Positions 1 to 8,602 are shown, counted from the stretch's first letter. The stretch: 64,000 bases of DNA from Desulfobacterales bacterium (GCA_029211065.1 JARGFK010000007.1:1-64000), one strand, 5' to 3'. A program made the numbers and translations. Notes: a model not told the origin generated them from the letters alone.

Positions 1-1
1 G

Positions 2-406
2 CTAACCACAAAGACCGATGATGCAAAAAAATATTTTTTCGCAAACGCGAGTCAAACAGTAAATCTTGCTTCAATTAATATGACAACCCTTGCTAATGTT
101 CCAGTTCCTATTCCTCCATTTGAAGAACAAAACGAAATCGTCCGCCGGGTGGAAGCCCTTTTCAAAACCGCTGATCAGGTGGAAGCCCGGTATAAAAAAG
201 CCAAATCCCAGGTGGACAAACTTACGCAGTCGATCCTTGCCAAAGCCTTTCGCGGCGAGTTGGTGCCCCAGGACCCCAATGACGAACCGGCCTCGGAGCT
301 CCTGAAACGGATTAAAGCGGAAAAAGCGAAAACAATCGCTGAAAGCAAGACTATAAAAATGACAAAAAAGACAACCCGGCGTAGAAAAAGCAGCGGTTCA
401 CTGTGA
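2..406 (+). CDS. hsdS: Type I restriction-modification specificity subunit, C-terminal part
   Basis: This is the 3' end of a gene that begins before the window; the frame is open from base 2. The protein would be the DNA-recognition subunit of a type I restriction-modification complex. The visible part begins in the second target-recognition domain (TVNLASINMTTLANVPVPIP; the 'I..tTL.n.PVPIPP..EQ' junction is typical of HsdS). It continues into the conserved helical spacer (EEQNEIVRRVEALFKTADQ) and the tail segment ILAKAFRGELVPQDPNDEPA, which is characteristic of the family. A Lys/Arg-rich end closes it. HsdR and HsdM would be expected upstream, outside the window. Family assignment is confident; DNA specificity cannot be read. 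Confidence 0.93.
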   Translation, partial: LTTKTDDAKKYFFANASQTVNLASINMTTLANVPVPIPPFEEQNEIVRRVEALFKTADQVEARYKKAKSQVDKLTQSILAKAFRGELVPQDPNDEPASELLKRIKAEKAKTIAESKTIKMTKKTTRRRKSSGSL

Positions 407-439
407 AAGCTCCAAATATGTACTGAAAATCTCCCCCGG

Positions 440-488
440 CCCCTCTTTTCAAAAGAGGGGGGGTATTCCTCCCTTTGCCAAAGGGAGG
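440..488. repeat. Two adjacent perfect hairpins
   Basis: Just downstream of hsdS lie two inverted repeats. The first has arms CCCCTCTTTT / AAAAGAGGGG with a one-base loop (440-460). The second has arms CCTCCCTTT / AAAGGGAGG (468-488). They resemble dispersed palindromic repeats, and other short GC-hairpins of this sort recur in the window. No T-run follows, so a simple intrinsic terminator is not evident. Confidence 0.6.
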
Positions 489-599
489 ACAGGAGGGATT
501 TTTATACCGCTATTATCCTAAGACGATTAGATGGAGGGCGTTCCGGAAATTGCTGCCGAAGTTGCAACCTTTTCGGTGCTGTCTCATCTTTTTATAAAT

Positions 600-652
600 G
601 TTCCTAAATAGGGAACAATTATATTGACATCCATTAGGGAACATCTTAATAT
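600..652 (+). promoter_or_regulatory. Promoter and probable operator of the HigBA-type operon
   Basis: A consensus -35 TTGACA (624-629) and -10 TAATAT (647-652) are separated by 17 bases. A palindrome GTTCC-N7-GGAAC lies at 600-616, and a second half-site TTAGGGAAC (634-642) sits between -35 and -10, as expected for autorepression by the antitoxin's HTH domain. The -10 box directly touches the toxin ATG at 653, so a transcript from it would start inside the toxin gene. Confidence 0.6.
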
Positions 653-952
653 ATGCACATCATATCCCGGAAAAAATTAAAGGAATTTTGCGAAAGACCG
701 GACGGCAGGGATGCCGAAGCTCCTCTGGATGCATGGTGGTACGAAGTGAAAAGGGCAAACTGGGAATCACCATCAGATATCAAAGATAAATACCGGTCGG
801 CAAGCATCCTGAAAGACAACCGGGTGGTATTTAATATCGGAGGCAATAAATATCGATTGGTCGTCAAAATCAACTATTCCACCAAAGCGGTATTTGTCCG
901 TTTTGTGGGGACACACAAAGAATATGACCGGATCGATGCGGAGGTGATCTGA
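653..952 (+). CDS. higB: HigB-family type II toxin (RelE-like mRNA interferase)
   Basis: A 99-residue protein of the HigB toxin family, ribosome-dependent mRNA interferases of the RelE fold. It opens with MHIISRKKLKEFCE, the usual HigB start, and has the family core VVFNIGGNKYRLVVKI near residues 63-78 and FVRFVGTHKEYDRI near the C-terminus. The toxin precedes its antitoxin, the usual hig order, and its stop overlaps the antitoxin start (TGATG). Upstream, AGGGA at 636-640 is a weak, distant ribosome site. The product should cut translated mRNA when antitoxin is lost. Assignment is firm at family level; activity is inferred. Confidence 0.9.
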   Translation: MHIISRKKLKEFCERPDGRDAEAPLDAWWYEVKRANWESPSDIKDKYRSASILKDNRVVFNIGGNKYRLVVKINYSTKAVFVRFVGTHKEYDRIDAEVI

Positions 953-2166
953 TGATCAGCCGACTCATTAAAACAGAAAAAGATTACAACCTTGCATTAA
1001 ACCGTATCGAGCAGCTTATGGATGCAACATCCGGCTCCCCGGAAGCGGATGAACTTGAGCTGTTGACTGCCCTTGTGGAAATGTATGAGGATCAACACTT
1101 CCCCATGGATTTGCCTGATCCTGTTGAAGCCATCAAATTCAGGATGGAGCAGCTCGGGCTGAAACAGCAGGACCTGGTCCCCTTTATGGGAAGTCGCAGC
1201 AAGGTATCCGAAGTTCTGAACCGCAAGAAACCTCTGACGCTATCCATGATGCGGGGACTTAATAAGGGATTGGATATTCCGGCAGAGGTGCTTCTGCGGG
1301 AGCCGGGGGCGGTTTTCCCTGAAGGATTCTCTGATTTAGAGTGGTCCCGATTTCCGGTAGTGGAAATGGCCAAACGGAAATGGATTCCCGAAATCGATGG
1401 TTGTACGGATAAGAATGAGGAGTTGATGCGCGGTTTTATCAGCCGGGCAGGTGGTATTGAAGCTGTTGCCGGCGCCTGTTTGCGACAGGGATTTAGCGCC
1501 CGCATGAACGCCAAGGCGGACAAATATGCCGTTTCAGCCTGGTGTTTAAGGGTGCTGGAAAAGGCAACTGCGAGGCCGCTGGAACAAAAATACGATAAGG
1601 GGGTCTTAAGTTCCTCAGCACTTAGGGAGATTGCAAAATTGAGCTATTTCAGCAATGGTCCCCTTTTGGCCCGTGAATATCTGGAGAAACAAGGTATTCA
1701 TGTAATCGTTGTCTCTCATTTGTCCAAAACCTATCTGGATGGCGCGGCCATGCTTTTGCCGGACGGCTCCCCTGTGGTAGGCCTTACCTTGCGCTACGAC
1801 CGTCTTGACAATTTCTGGTTTTGTCTTTTGCACGAACTTGCTCACATTATTAAGCATCTTTCAAAAAACAAACAAATTATCGTTGACGATCTTGATCTGC
1901 GTAAACATGAGCATGCGGCCGCCGATCCTGTTGAACAAGAGGCCGATGAACTGGCCTCCGCTTCTCTGATACCGCCAAAGTATTGGGAAAAAATAAACAC
2001 GCGCCCGATTCCTTCCGCCGAAAAAGTAAAAGCCCTGGCAGAAAGTCTTAAAATTCATCCGGCCATTATAGCCGGTCGAATACGATATGAATTGAATAAC
2101 TTTCGGATTCTTTCACAACTTGTCGGGCATGGAAAAGCGAGGATGCTTTTTGAAACGAATGGGTAG
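952..2166 (+). CDS. higA: HigA-like antitoxin fused to an ImmA/IrrE metallopeptidase
   Basis: A 404-residue fusion. Residues about 55-110 form a HigA-type helix-turn-helix (MEQLGLKQQDLVPFMG, then SRSKVSEVLNRKKPLTLSMM), which should bind and inhibit HigB and repress the operon. The C-terminal half carries the ImmA/IrrE zinc-peptidase signature HELAH (residues 294-298) with a downstream acidic segment EQEADELASA that would supply the third metal ligand. Simple HigA antitoxins are about 100 residues, so the peptidase is an added module. It may let the antitoxin cleave itself or a partner on a signal, as ImmA does for phage repressors; that is inference. The start overlaps the higB stop, and GAGGTGAT lies just upstream. 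Confidence 0.88.
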   Translation: MISRLIKTEKDYNLALNRIEQLMDATSGSPEADELELLTALVEMYEDQHFPMDLPDPVEAIKFRMEQLGLKQQDLVPFMGSRSKVSEVLNRKKPLTLSMMRGLNKGLDIPAEVLLREPGAVFPEGFSDLEWSRFPVVEMAKRKWIPEIDGCTDKNEELMRGFISRAGGIEAVAGACLRQGFSARMNAKADKYAVSAWCLRVLEKATARPLEQKYDKGVLSSSALREIAKLSYFSNGPLLAREYLEKQGIHVIVVSHLSKTYLDGAAMLLPDGSPVVGLTLRYDRLDNFWFCLLHELAHIIKHLSKNKQIIVDDLDLRKHEHAAADPVEQEADELASASLIPPKYWEKINTRPIPSAEKVKALAESLKIHPAIIAGRIRYELNNFRILSQLVGHGKARMLFETNG

Positions 2167-2193
2167 AATTCATCATCAAGGATTGAATTCGGC

Positions 2194-2853
2194 ATGAAGA
2201 AAATAAAAGACATACCAATATCCGACCGACCGCGTGAAAAACTTCAGCAAAAAGGGGCTGCGGCATTATCCGATCAGGAACTGCTCGCCATCCTTTTGGG
2301 CAGCGGCACTAAAACGCATGATGTCATGACCCTGTCCAATCGTATTCTGAAGGTTATGGACAAAACCAGCGCCAGTCCCACTCTTAAAGAACTTCAGAGC
2401 ATCGAGGGCGTCGGTCCGGCCAAGGCCACCCTTATTGCCGCAGCTTTTGAATTTGCCCGCCGGCGCATTCGTCCGGAAGGGTTAAAAATATCCTTCCCTC
2501 CGGATGTCTTGCCGCTGATCCGTCACATAGCCGACCGCAAACAGGAGCACTTCCTCTGTGTTTCCCTCAACGGCGCCAACGAGGTCATTGCCACCCGCAC
2601 TGTTTCCGTGGGCCTGGTCAATAAAACCCAGGTGCATCCCCGCGAGGTGTTTGCCGATCCCATCACCGACCGGGCGTCCGCCGTCATCGTGGCCCACAAC
2701 CACCCCACCGGCAACCTGACCCCCAGTAAAGATGATGTTGAAATCACGAAGGAACTGAAGCGAGCCGGTGAAACCCTGGGCATCAAACTGCTTGACCACA
2801 TCATTTTCAGCCATAAGGGGTATTATAGTTTTTTGGAAAAAAATGAACTTTGA
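2194..2853 (+). CDS. radC: RadC family protein (JAMM/MPN domain)
   Basis: A 219-residue RadC/UPF0758 protein of normal length. The N-terminal half has the helix-hairpin-helix-like segment LQSIEGVGPAKATLIAAAFE. The C-terminal half is an MPN/JAMM domain with the metal motif AHNHPTGNLTPSKDD. RadC was once linked to DNA repair, but its biochemical role is unsettled, and it is often found in mobile or defence islands. Here it lies between two toxin-antitoxin systems, 27 bases after the HigA-IrrE stop, which fits that pattern. The family call is secure; the function is not. Confidence 0.92.
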   Translation: MKKIKDIPISDRPREKLQQKGAAALSDQELLAILLGSGTKTHDVMTLSNRILKVMDKTSASPTLKELQSIEGVGPAKATLIAAAFEFARRRIRPEGLKISFPPDVLPLIRHIADRKQEHFLCVSLNGANEVIATRTVSVGLVNKTQVHPREVFADPITDRASAVIVAHNHPTGNLTPSKDDVEITKELKRAGETLGIKLLDHIIFSHKGYYSFLEKNEL

Positions 2854-2936
2854 ACCTGATCACAAACAACAAATTTGCCGGTTAAATAAAAACGGTGTTG
2901 ATTTAGATCTGTAAATTTGATTTTATCAGGAATCAA

Positions 2937-3572
2937 ATGGCAACCGACCCCACTTTGATATATCATATAACCCATAAGGATAACCTTGGAAGGATTCTTT
3001 CAAATGGAGGACTGGTTGCGCAAAGCCAAATCAGCAAAGCAGATTTAACTTATTGTAATATTGCTCATAATTCCATCCAAGACCGGCGTTCTCAAAAATC
3101 AGTCCCATGTGGTCCAGGGGGATGCCTTCATGATTATGTGCCTTTTTATTTTGCCCCAAGATCACCGATGCTTTATGCGATCAGAATGGGGAATGTAACT
3201 GACTGCACAGCAGGTCAATCCGATATCGTATATTTAGTTTCAAGCGCCCAAAGAGTGAAAGCTGCGGGCATAGAATTCGTTTTTGCAGACGGCCACGGTA
3301 TCATGGCTTTCTCAGAATTTTTTGATGATTTGAAAGACCTCGATGCAGTTGATTGGGATATTATGAGTGAAACATATTGGACAGACACATTAGAAGATCC
3401 TGACCGAAAAAGAAGAAGGCAGGCTGAATTTCTGGTTTGCCAAAGATTCCCATGGACCCTAATTGAAGAGATTGCTGTTATGGACAGCCATGTTGAATCA
3501 GAAGTAGAGACTATAATTTTAAGGGCTTCCCACAAACCTCCCGTAATTATTAGACCAGCTTGGTATTATTAA
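2937..3572 (+). CDS. darT: DarT toxin: ssDNA thymidine ADP-ribosyltransferase
   Basis: A 211-residue DarT (DUF4433) protein, an NAD-dependent enzyme that attaches ADP-ribose to thymidine in single-stranded DNA and blocks replication. Family features are the N-terminal YHITHKDNLGRIL, the NAD-site region VPFYFAPRSPMLYAI (about 68-82), and RRRQAEFLVCQRFPW, whose Glu (residue 164) matches the catalytic glutamate position. It stands 12 bases before its antitoxin darG in the usual order. Base composition is clearly more AT-rich than the core genes, suggesting horizontal acquisition. Confidence is high from motifs and partner. Confidence 0.93.
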   Translation: MATDPTLIYHITHKDNLGRILSNGGLVAQSQISKADLTYCNIAHNSIQDRRSQKSVPCGPGGCLHDYVPFYFAPRSPMLYAIRMGNVTDCTAGQSDIVYLVSSAQRVKAAGIEFVFADGHGIMAFSEFFDDLKDLDAVDWDIMSETYWTDTLEDPDRKRRRQAEFLVCQRFPWTLIEEIAVMDSHVESEVETIILRASHKPPVIIRPAWYY

Positions 3573-3584
3573 AAGGAGGGCAAG

Positions 3585-4625
3585 ATGATTAAGCTATCGG
3601 AAGGAAATTTATTGGAAGCAAAGGCCGAGGCGTTGGTCAACACCGTCAATTGCGTAGGAATCATGGGGAAGGGTATTGCCCTTCAGTTCAAACAGGCATA
3701 CCCGAAGAATTTCGAGGAATATGCCAAAGCCTGTAAAATAGGACAGATACGAATTGGTCGCATGTTTGTGCATAAAAGAAATGAAATGTTTTATCCTAAA
3801 TATATAATCAATTTTCCGACCAAGAGACATTGGAAAGGCGGGTCACGGATTGAGGATATTGAGTTAGGCCTCAAAGATTTAACAAAAAAGGTAATAGAGC
3901 TGAAAATAAAGTCGATTGCGATTCCGCCGTTGGGATCAGGATTAGGGGGGTTGAACTGGCGGGATGTAAAAAAACGAATTAATGAAGCTTTTGAAGATAT
4001 TCCCAATGTTGAAATCCTTCTGTATGAACCAAAAGGTGCACCAAAAGCTGATGAAATCCGAATCTCGACCTCAAGGCCAAGCATGACTAAGGGAAGGGCT
4101 TTATTAATCAGGTTGTTAGAAGTTTATAAAAGTCAGGGATATCGCCACACATTGTTAGAAATTCAGAAATTAATGTATTTCTTGCAGAAAGCAGGGGAAG
4201 ATCTCAAACTCCGCTTTATGCGAAAAAAATATGGACCTTACGCCGAGAACCTTCATCACGTATTACAAAGAATTGATGGACACTTCATAAGGGGTTATGG
4301 CGATAGGAGCGGCGGTTCCGAGATATACCTCCTACAGGGAGCCGTTGAAGAAGCAAGATCGTCTCTTGAAGAAGATAAAGAGGCTAAAGAACGGCTCGAA
4401 GCTGTTGCCCGACTCATAAGAGGTTTTGAAACACCTTACGGCATGGAGCTTCTTTCTACAGTGCATTGGATTGCTATTGAATATCCTGAAGCTGCAAAAG
4501 ATCCAGAAATAGCCGTAAGGAAAATCCAGGACTGGAGTTCCAGAAAAAAGCTTAAAATGAAACCTCAACATATCAAAAAAGCATGGGAAAGATTGAAAGA
4601 GGAAAAGTGGCTCAGTGCGGCCTAA
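3585..4625 (+). CDS. darG: DarG antitoxin: macro-domain DNA ADP-ribosyl glycohydrolase
   Basis: A 346-residue DarG. The N-terminal macro domain (about 1-155) shows VNTVNCVGIMGKGIALQF (about residues 17-34) and IAIPPLGSGLGGLNW, the ADP-ribose-binding loops. It removes the ADP-ribose put on DNA by DarT. The C-terminal domain (about 165-346) begins ALLIRLLEVYKSQGYRHTLL and includes KYGPYAENL and GHFIRGYGD, typical of the DarG tail that also binds DarT directly. A strong ribosome site AAGGAGGG precedes the ATG, consistent with abundant antitoxin. Low GC matches darT. With DarT it forms a toxin-antitoxin and anti-phage module. Confidence 0.93.
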   Translation: MIKLSEGNLLEAKAEALVNTVNCVGIMGKGIALQFKQAYPKNFEEYAKACKIGQIRIGRMFVHKRNEMFYPKYIINFPTKRHWKGGSRIEDIELGLKDLTKKVIELKIKSIAIPPLGSGLGGLNWRDVKKRINEAFEDIPNVEILLYEPKGAPKADEIRISTSRPSMTKGRALLIRLLEVYKSQGYRHTLLEIQKLMYFLQKAGEDLKLRFMRKKYGPYAENLHHVLQRIDGHFIRGYGDRSGGSEIYLLQGAVEEARSSLEEDKEAKERLEAVARLIRGFETPYGMELLSTVHWIAIEYPEAAKDPEIAVRKIQDWSSRKKLKMKPQHIKKAWERLKEEKWLSAA

Positions 4626-4708
4626 CCAAATATAAAAATTTCGTTCTGGAAAGTCCTTAATTTTTTTCAGATTATCTTAGAATAGCCCTCTATTTGATCG
4701 CAAATCAG

Positions 4709-4790
4709 TTATATCCCCAGGTACGCTTTTTTTTAACGGATTCATTCGAAAGCAGATTGGCGGCGAACTCCGACGGGATGGCGGTGCCAC
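4709..4790 (-). pseudogene. Remnant of a second livF 3' end
   Basis: On the minus strand, bases near 4717-4766 match the 3' end of the real livF (7911-7960) at close to 90%. They encode AANLLSNESVKK, exactly the LivF tail. The A-tract has 8 bases instead of 6; removing two restores KKAYLGI followed by a stop at 4711-4709. Upstream of about 4790 the similarity fades. This is a short decayed duplicate lying in the same orientation as livF, so the two copies form direct repeats around the intervening genes. Confidence 0.7.
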
Positions 4791-4856
4791 GGTGCGATGG
4801 TCGCCGGCGTTGGCGTACTCTGCGTCGGGTGAACCCGGCGCGACAGCGGATACGGG

Positions 4857-6233
4857 TTAGGTGCTGCCCCAGGGCTTGATGGCTTCCTTGAGCTTGTGGT
4901 AACCGTCGATGTAGCGCGGACGGTTGCCGCTGTAAATCCGGTCGAACGTCGCCAGTTGCGCGTCCAGCCATCCGGCCAGCTCGGTGTTGCCCGGATTGGC
5001 GGCCTTGTAGGCCTCGTTGATCAAGACAAAGTGGATGCGCGGATCGTAAGGCTGTTTTTCGCCGCCGACCGTTTCGTCCCCCGCCAGCAGGCGCAAGAGC
5101 ATCGCGTCCGCAGAACCTAGGGTTTGTTCGAAAATCGGCGCGCCTTGCATGCGGTACATGACGCTGGTCATGTCCTTGCCGTTGGTCATGGTGAACCCCA
5201 TATCCTTCCAGACATTTTGCATCTTGGCGCCGGTCTTGACGTGGTCAAGGACCATCTGGCCCCAGTCACGCAGCACATCGGGGGCGTCCGCCATCAGGTC
5301 CGTGAGCCGGTCGCCGTCAAGGTCAGTGGCATATATGATGCAGTTGCGCTGCCGGATCATGTCGTGCAGCAGGAGCCCGAAATTGGTGTCCGAGATGTGT
5401 TCGTAAATTTCTCCCCCCCAGCTTTCCATGCCGGCCTTGAAGTCCTTGGGCAGCAGCGCAACGATGGCATCGACGTTGGCTTTATGCTCCTCGTAGGCAT
5501 CCACCGCGTACTGACGCTGGAGCTGGAACCGGGTGCCTTTCAGCAGCCAGCGCATGATGCCGGCGTTGACGGCGTCTTCCTGGGCCTGGGTCGGCTTGGT
5601 GGCGACCCGGCCGATTTGGCCGGTCTCATGGACCATTTTCAGAAACAGGCGCGCGGCGTACGCCATCCGGATGCCCGGGGTGTTCATTTCAGAGTGGATG
5701 GTGCCGGTGGCGCGGTCGACGCTGAATTTCTTCTTGTCCTGGGAGTAGGGCAGGCCGGGCATGAAACGGATGCTGGTAATCGAGCCATAGGGCCGCACAT
5801 TGCAATAGACGCCGGCGGCGGTGCGCAGCGGGGCGTTGCCCGACTTGCCGGTCACCACCACCTTCCGGCCGTTTTCGTTAACCATAAAGTCGCCGGCCGT
5901 CGACCACTTCAGCGCGGTATAGTCGAGCTTGCCGAACCACTCAAGGGAGGCCAGTTTCGTGTCGTGCCGGAACTGGGCCATCATCGGCACACCTAAGAAC
6001 GGCAGGCCGAGGACATCCAGGGCCATCAATGTGCCGTTCAGGGCGAACCGGTCGGTGAACGCATGCGCCACCGGCTTTACGCCGCCATGGGGGTTGCCGC
6101 CTTCCCAAATGATGGCACCGGTGCAGCCCCGGGGCTGCACCTTGGAGCGTTTGTAAATGCTGTCCAGATACTTGAACAGGTCGCCGCTTTCTTCTTTCTG
6201 TGCGATTTTGAGCAGATCCAGTCTTTCCGTCAT
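4857..6233 (-). CDS. Uncharacterised protein of 458 residues
   Basis: I do not recognise a family. The protein is soluble-looking, with no signal peptide or membrane segment. It has distinctive stretches GAIIWEGGNPHGGVKPVAHA (about 38-57), RTAAGVYCNVRPYGSITSIR, and an acidic region YATDLDGDRLTDLM. Codon use is GC-rich, about 60-65% by eye, well above darTG and above the liv operon. The frame stays open for 1.4 kb with strong third-position GC, so it is very likely real. Start: ATG at 6233, weak upstream ribosome site. It lies between the livF remnant and an LDH2-family dehydrogenase in the same orientation, so a metabolic role is possible but unproven. Confidence 0.6.
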   Translation of the reverse strand: MTERLDLLKIAQKEESGDLFKYLDSIYKRSKVQPRGCTGAIIWEGGNPHGGVKPVAHAFTDRFALNGTLMALDVLGLPFLGVPMMAQFRHDTKLASLEWFGKLDYTALKWSTAGDFMVNENGRKVVVTGKSGNAPLRTAAGVYCNVRPYGSITSIRFMPGLPYSQDKKKFSVDRATGTIHSEMNTPGIRMAYAARLFLKMVHETGQIGRVATKPTQAQEDAVNAGIMRWLLKGTRFQLQRQYAVDAYEEHKANVDAIVALLPKDFKAGMESWGGEIYEHISDTNFGLLLHDMIRQRNCIIYATDLDGDRLTDLMADAPDVLRDWGQMVLDHVKTGAKMQNVWKDMGFTMTNGKDMTSVMYRMQGAPIFEQTLGSADAMLLRLLAGDETVGGEKQPYDPRIHFVLINEAYKAANPGNTELAGWLDAQLATFDRIYSGNRPRYIDGYHKLKEAIKPWGST

Positions 6234-6729
6234 TATTCTCAGTCTCCGTTTTGAATAAGAATTCCCTTTCTGGAAGGGAATGCATCAAAAATTTATGGGT
6301 CTGTGTAGCGCTCGTGCCGTCCGCAACATATGCCAGTTTATCGGTTGCAGCAACAATTAGGACGCAATTACCAAAAACAAGTTGTGGAGTCAATCGCAGT
6401 TTTTGTACAACCCCGATGACCTTTGGAGATCCCCGCTTTTGCGGGGATAATTTTCAACAAGGTTTCTCAGCTGATCATTCGAGAGATAGCGGCTTTGACC
6501 GGATAGACAGGGGCGACCCCATCATAATCCGCAGAGGGGATTATATTTAAAACCGGGTTGAAGGGGGGATGGACGTGTGGTGACGGCTATTTTTTTAGTC
6601 CCCGCCTGTCGAAATTCCGGATAGACCATCCCGGCGCCGGTCGCATGGACAGGCGCCGGGGTGCTTGGATCAGGACGAGCTCCTGTTGAACAGCATGAAC
6701 GGCTTGAAAATTTTCAATAATCCATTAAG
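6234..6729. other. Intergenic region with three hairpins
   Basis: No convincing gene is seen in these 496 bases. Inverted repeats are present: ATTCCC/GGGAAT around 6260-6280, ATCCCCGC/GCGGGGAT around 6429-6450, and a perfect 9-base stem CCCGGCGCC/GGCGCCGGG with a 13-base loop (6630-6660). The last could end transcription of the minus-strand dehydrogenase gene, although a clean T-run is missing. Confidence 0.45.
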
Positions 6730-7797
6730 TTACACCAGTTGATCCGAGAGTTTCAACTCGGCGGCAAGCTGCCGGAGATTGGATACGACAATCGGTGCAA
6801 GGGGAATGCCTTTTTCCAGCCGTTCGTGAATTTGGTAATGCTCGATCTCGCCTGGCAGCCAGATGCGGTCGACCCCCTCCATGCGTTTGGATTCCCTGAT
6901 TTCCCTGATCACCCGGTCCATCTCCTGTTTGAAGGCGTCAACAGGCTGGAAATTGTCCACGCGCATCGCCATGATCATATGACCGCTGTTGTTTCTGCTG
7001 GCGACGTCCTTGTTGAAGTCGACGACGTTCCGCCCGAAGGCCGCCCCGTTGAGCACTCCGGCCAGCATCCCGATGATGACATTCAAACCGTATCCCTTGT
7101 AATCTCCGATCGGCAGCAGCATTCCTTCCGACGACCGTCGGGGGTCCGTGAGCGGCTGACCTTTCCGGTCGATCATCCACCCGAGCGGGATCGATTCTCC
7201 CTTCTGGGCCGCCAGTTTTACCTTGCCGTAGGAGGTCATCGTTGTTGCGATGTCAAGGACGATGGGGGGTTCGCTTCCGGCGGGAATGGCAAAGGAGATG
7301 GGATTGGTGCCGAGAATCAGCTCGATGCCCCCCCAGGGCGCCATGTGGTTGGCGTTGGCTACGGTCATGTACATGCCGACCATGTCATGGGCAACCGGCA
7401 TCGAGGAATAGACAGCGCCGGCCCCGGCATGATTGCCGTTGAAAGTGCCGACCCATGCCAGTCCCGATGCCTGGGCTTTTTGGATCGCAAGCTCTGTCGC
7501 AAAGTTCACCACCAGGTGGCCCATCCCGTTGTCTCCGTCCACGAGTGCGGTTACCGCGTTTTCCCGGACGGTATGAATATTCGGGTTGAGGTTGATTCCT
7601 CCCGCCTTGATCCGCTGACTGTAATGGTTCAGGCGGAAGATGCCGTGCGTATCCACGCCGCGCAGGTCTGCATCAATCATTCGGACGGCGCAAAGAGCCG
7701 CATCGGTCGGGGGAAGCCCCATGGCCGCAAAGGCGCTTGCGCCGAAATCCTCCAGCCGTTTTGCCGGGTAAATCCGTTTCTGTTCCTGTTCCGTCAT
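6730..7797 (-). CDS. LDH2/malate-type NAD(P)-dependent oxidoreductase
   Basis: A 355-residue member of the LDH2 family (malate/L-lactate, sulfolactate and ureidoglycolate dehydrogenases), which do not use a Rossmann fold. Recognisable blocks are DADLRGVDTHGIFRL (about 43-57, catalytic His region), THGIFRLNHYSQRIKAGG, NHAGAGAVYSSMPVAHDMVG, ANHMAPWGG, LGTNPISFAIPA, DIATTMTSYGKV and LPIGDYKGYGLN. It should reduce or oxidise a 2-oxoacid/2-hydroxyacid pair in the cytoplasm; the substrate cannot be told from sequence. AAGGAG precedes the ATG. It follows livF at 105 bases in the same direction and might share its transcript. Confidence 0.88.
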   Translation of the reverse strand: MTEQEQKRIYPAKRLEDFGASAFAAMGLPPTDAALCAVRMIDADLRGVDTHGIFRLNHYSQRIKAGGINLNPNIHTVRENAVTALVDGDNGMGHLVVNFATELAIQKAQASGLAWVGTFNGNHAGAGAVYSSMPVAHDMVGMYMTVANANHMAPWGGIELILGTNPISFAIPAGSEPPIVLDIATTMTSYGKVKLAAQKGESIPLGWMIDRKGQPLTDPRRSSEGMLLPIGDYKGYGLNVIIGMLAGVLNGAAFGRNVVDFNKDVASRNNSGHMIMAMRVDNFQPVDAFKQEMDRVIREIRESKRMEGVDRIWLPGEIEHYQIHERLEKGIPLAPIVVSNLRQLAAELKLSDQLV

Positions 7798-7902
7798 TTC
7801 ATTTCTCCTTCTGTGATCTCGACCGGACCCTTGGGCCTCTCGGCTGCTTTGGCAGTTCTCTGCAAGGTAAACAACGTGGATTTAAGCTGTAGTGTAATCT
7901 TA

Positions 7903-8602
7903 TTAAATTCCCAGATACGCCTTTTTAACGGATTCATTGGAGAGCAGATTGGCGGCGGAATCGGTCAGGGTGATCCGGCCGGTTTCCATGACATAGCCGC
8001 GGTGGGCGACCTTTAGGGCCAGGTTCGCGTTTTGTTCCACCAGGAAAATGGTGGTCCTGTTTTCGCTGTTTATTTTTTTGATGATGTCGAATATGCGTTT
8101 GACCACCAGGGGCGCCAGTCCTAAGGAGGGCTCATCCAGCAAGAGCAGCCGCGGCTTGGCCATCAGTGCCCGGGAGATGGCCAGCATCTGCTGCTCACCC
8201 CCGCTGAGGGTTCCGCCGGCCTGATGCCGCCGTTCCGCCAGGATGGGAAACAGTTCAAAAATATAATCCAGGTCCCTTTTTATTTCCTCCCGGTCCTTTC
8301 GCAAAAAAGCGCCCATATCCAGATTTTCCAAAACGGTCAGATAAGGGAATATCCGGCGGCCTTCCGGCACCTGGCAGATGCCGAGGGATACGATTTTGTT
8401 GGGGGGCAGGCCATGAATGGGAGCACCCCTAAACAGGATTTCGCCGAAACGGGGCGGGACAATGCCGCAGATGGACATGAGCGTCGTTGATTTTCCGGCG
8501 CCGTTGGCGCCGATCAGGGCGATGATTTCACCCTCGGAAATGTCGATGTTGATCCCTTTCAAAGCCTGAATATTGCCGTAGAAAGTTTCGACATTCTTCA
8601 GT

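Noticed and set aside
5124-5996. Long plus-strand open frame opposite the unknown 458-residue gene
   Set aside because: It is a GC-driven antisense shadow; its translation has no family-like motifs, and the minus-strand frame has better coding character.
6251-6550. 99-residue plus-strand open frame
   Set aside because: It runs through hairpin repeats, lacks a ribosome site and has no recognisable features.
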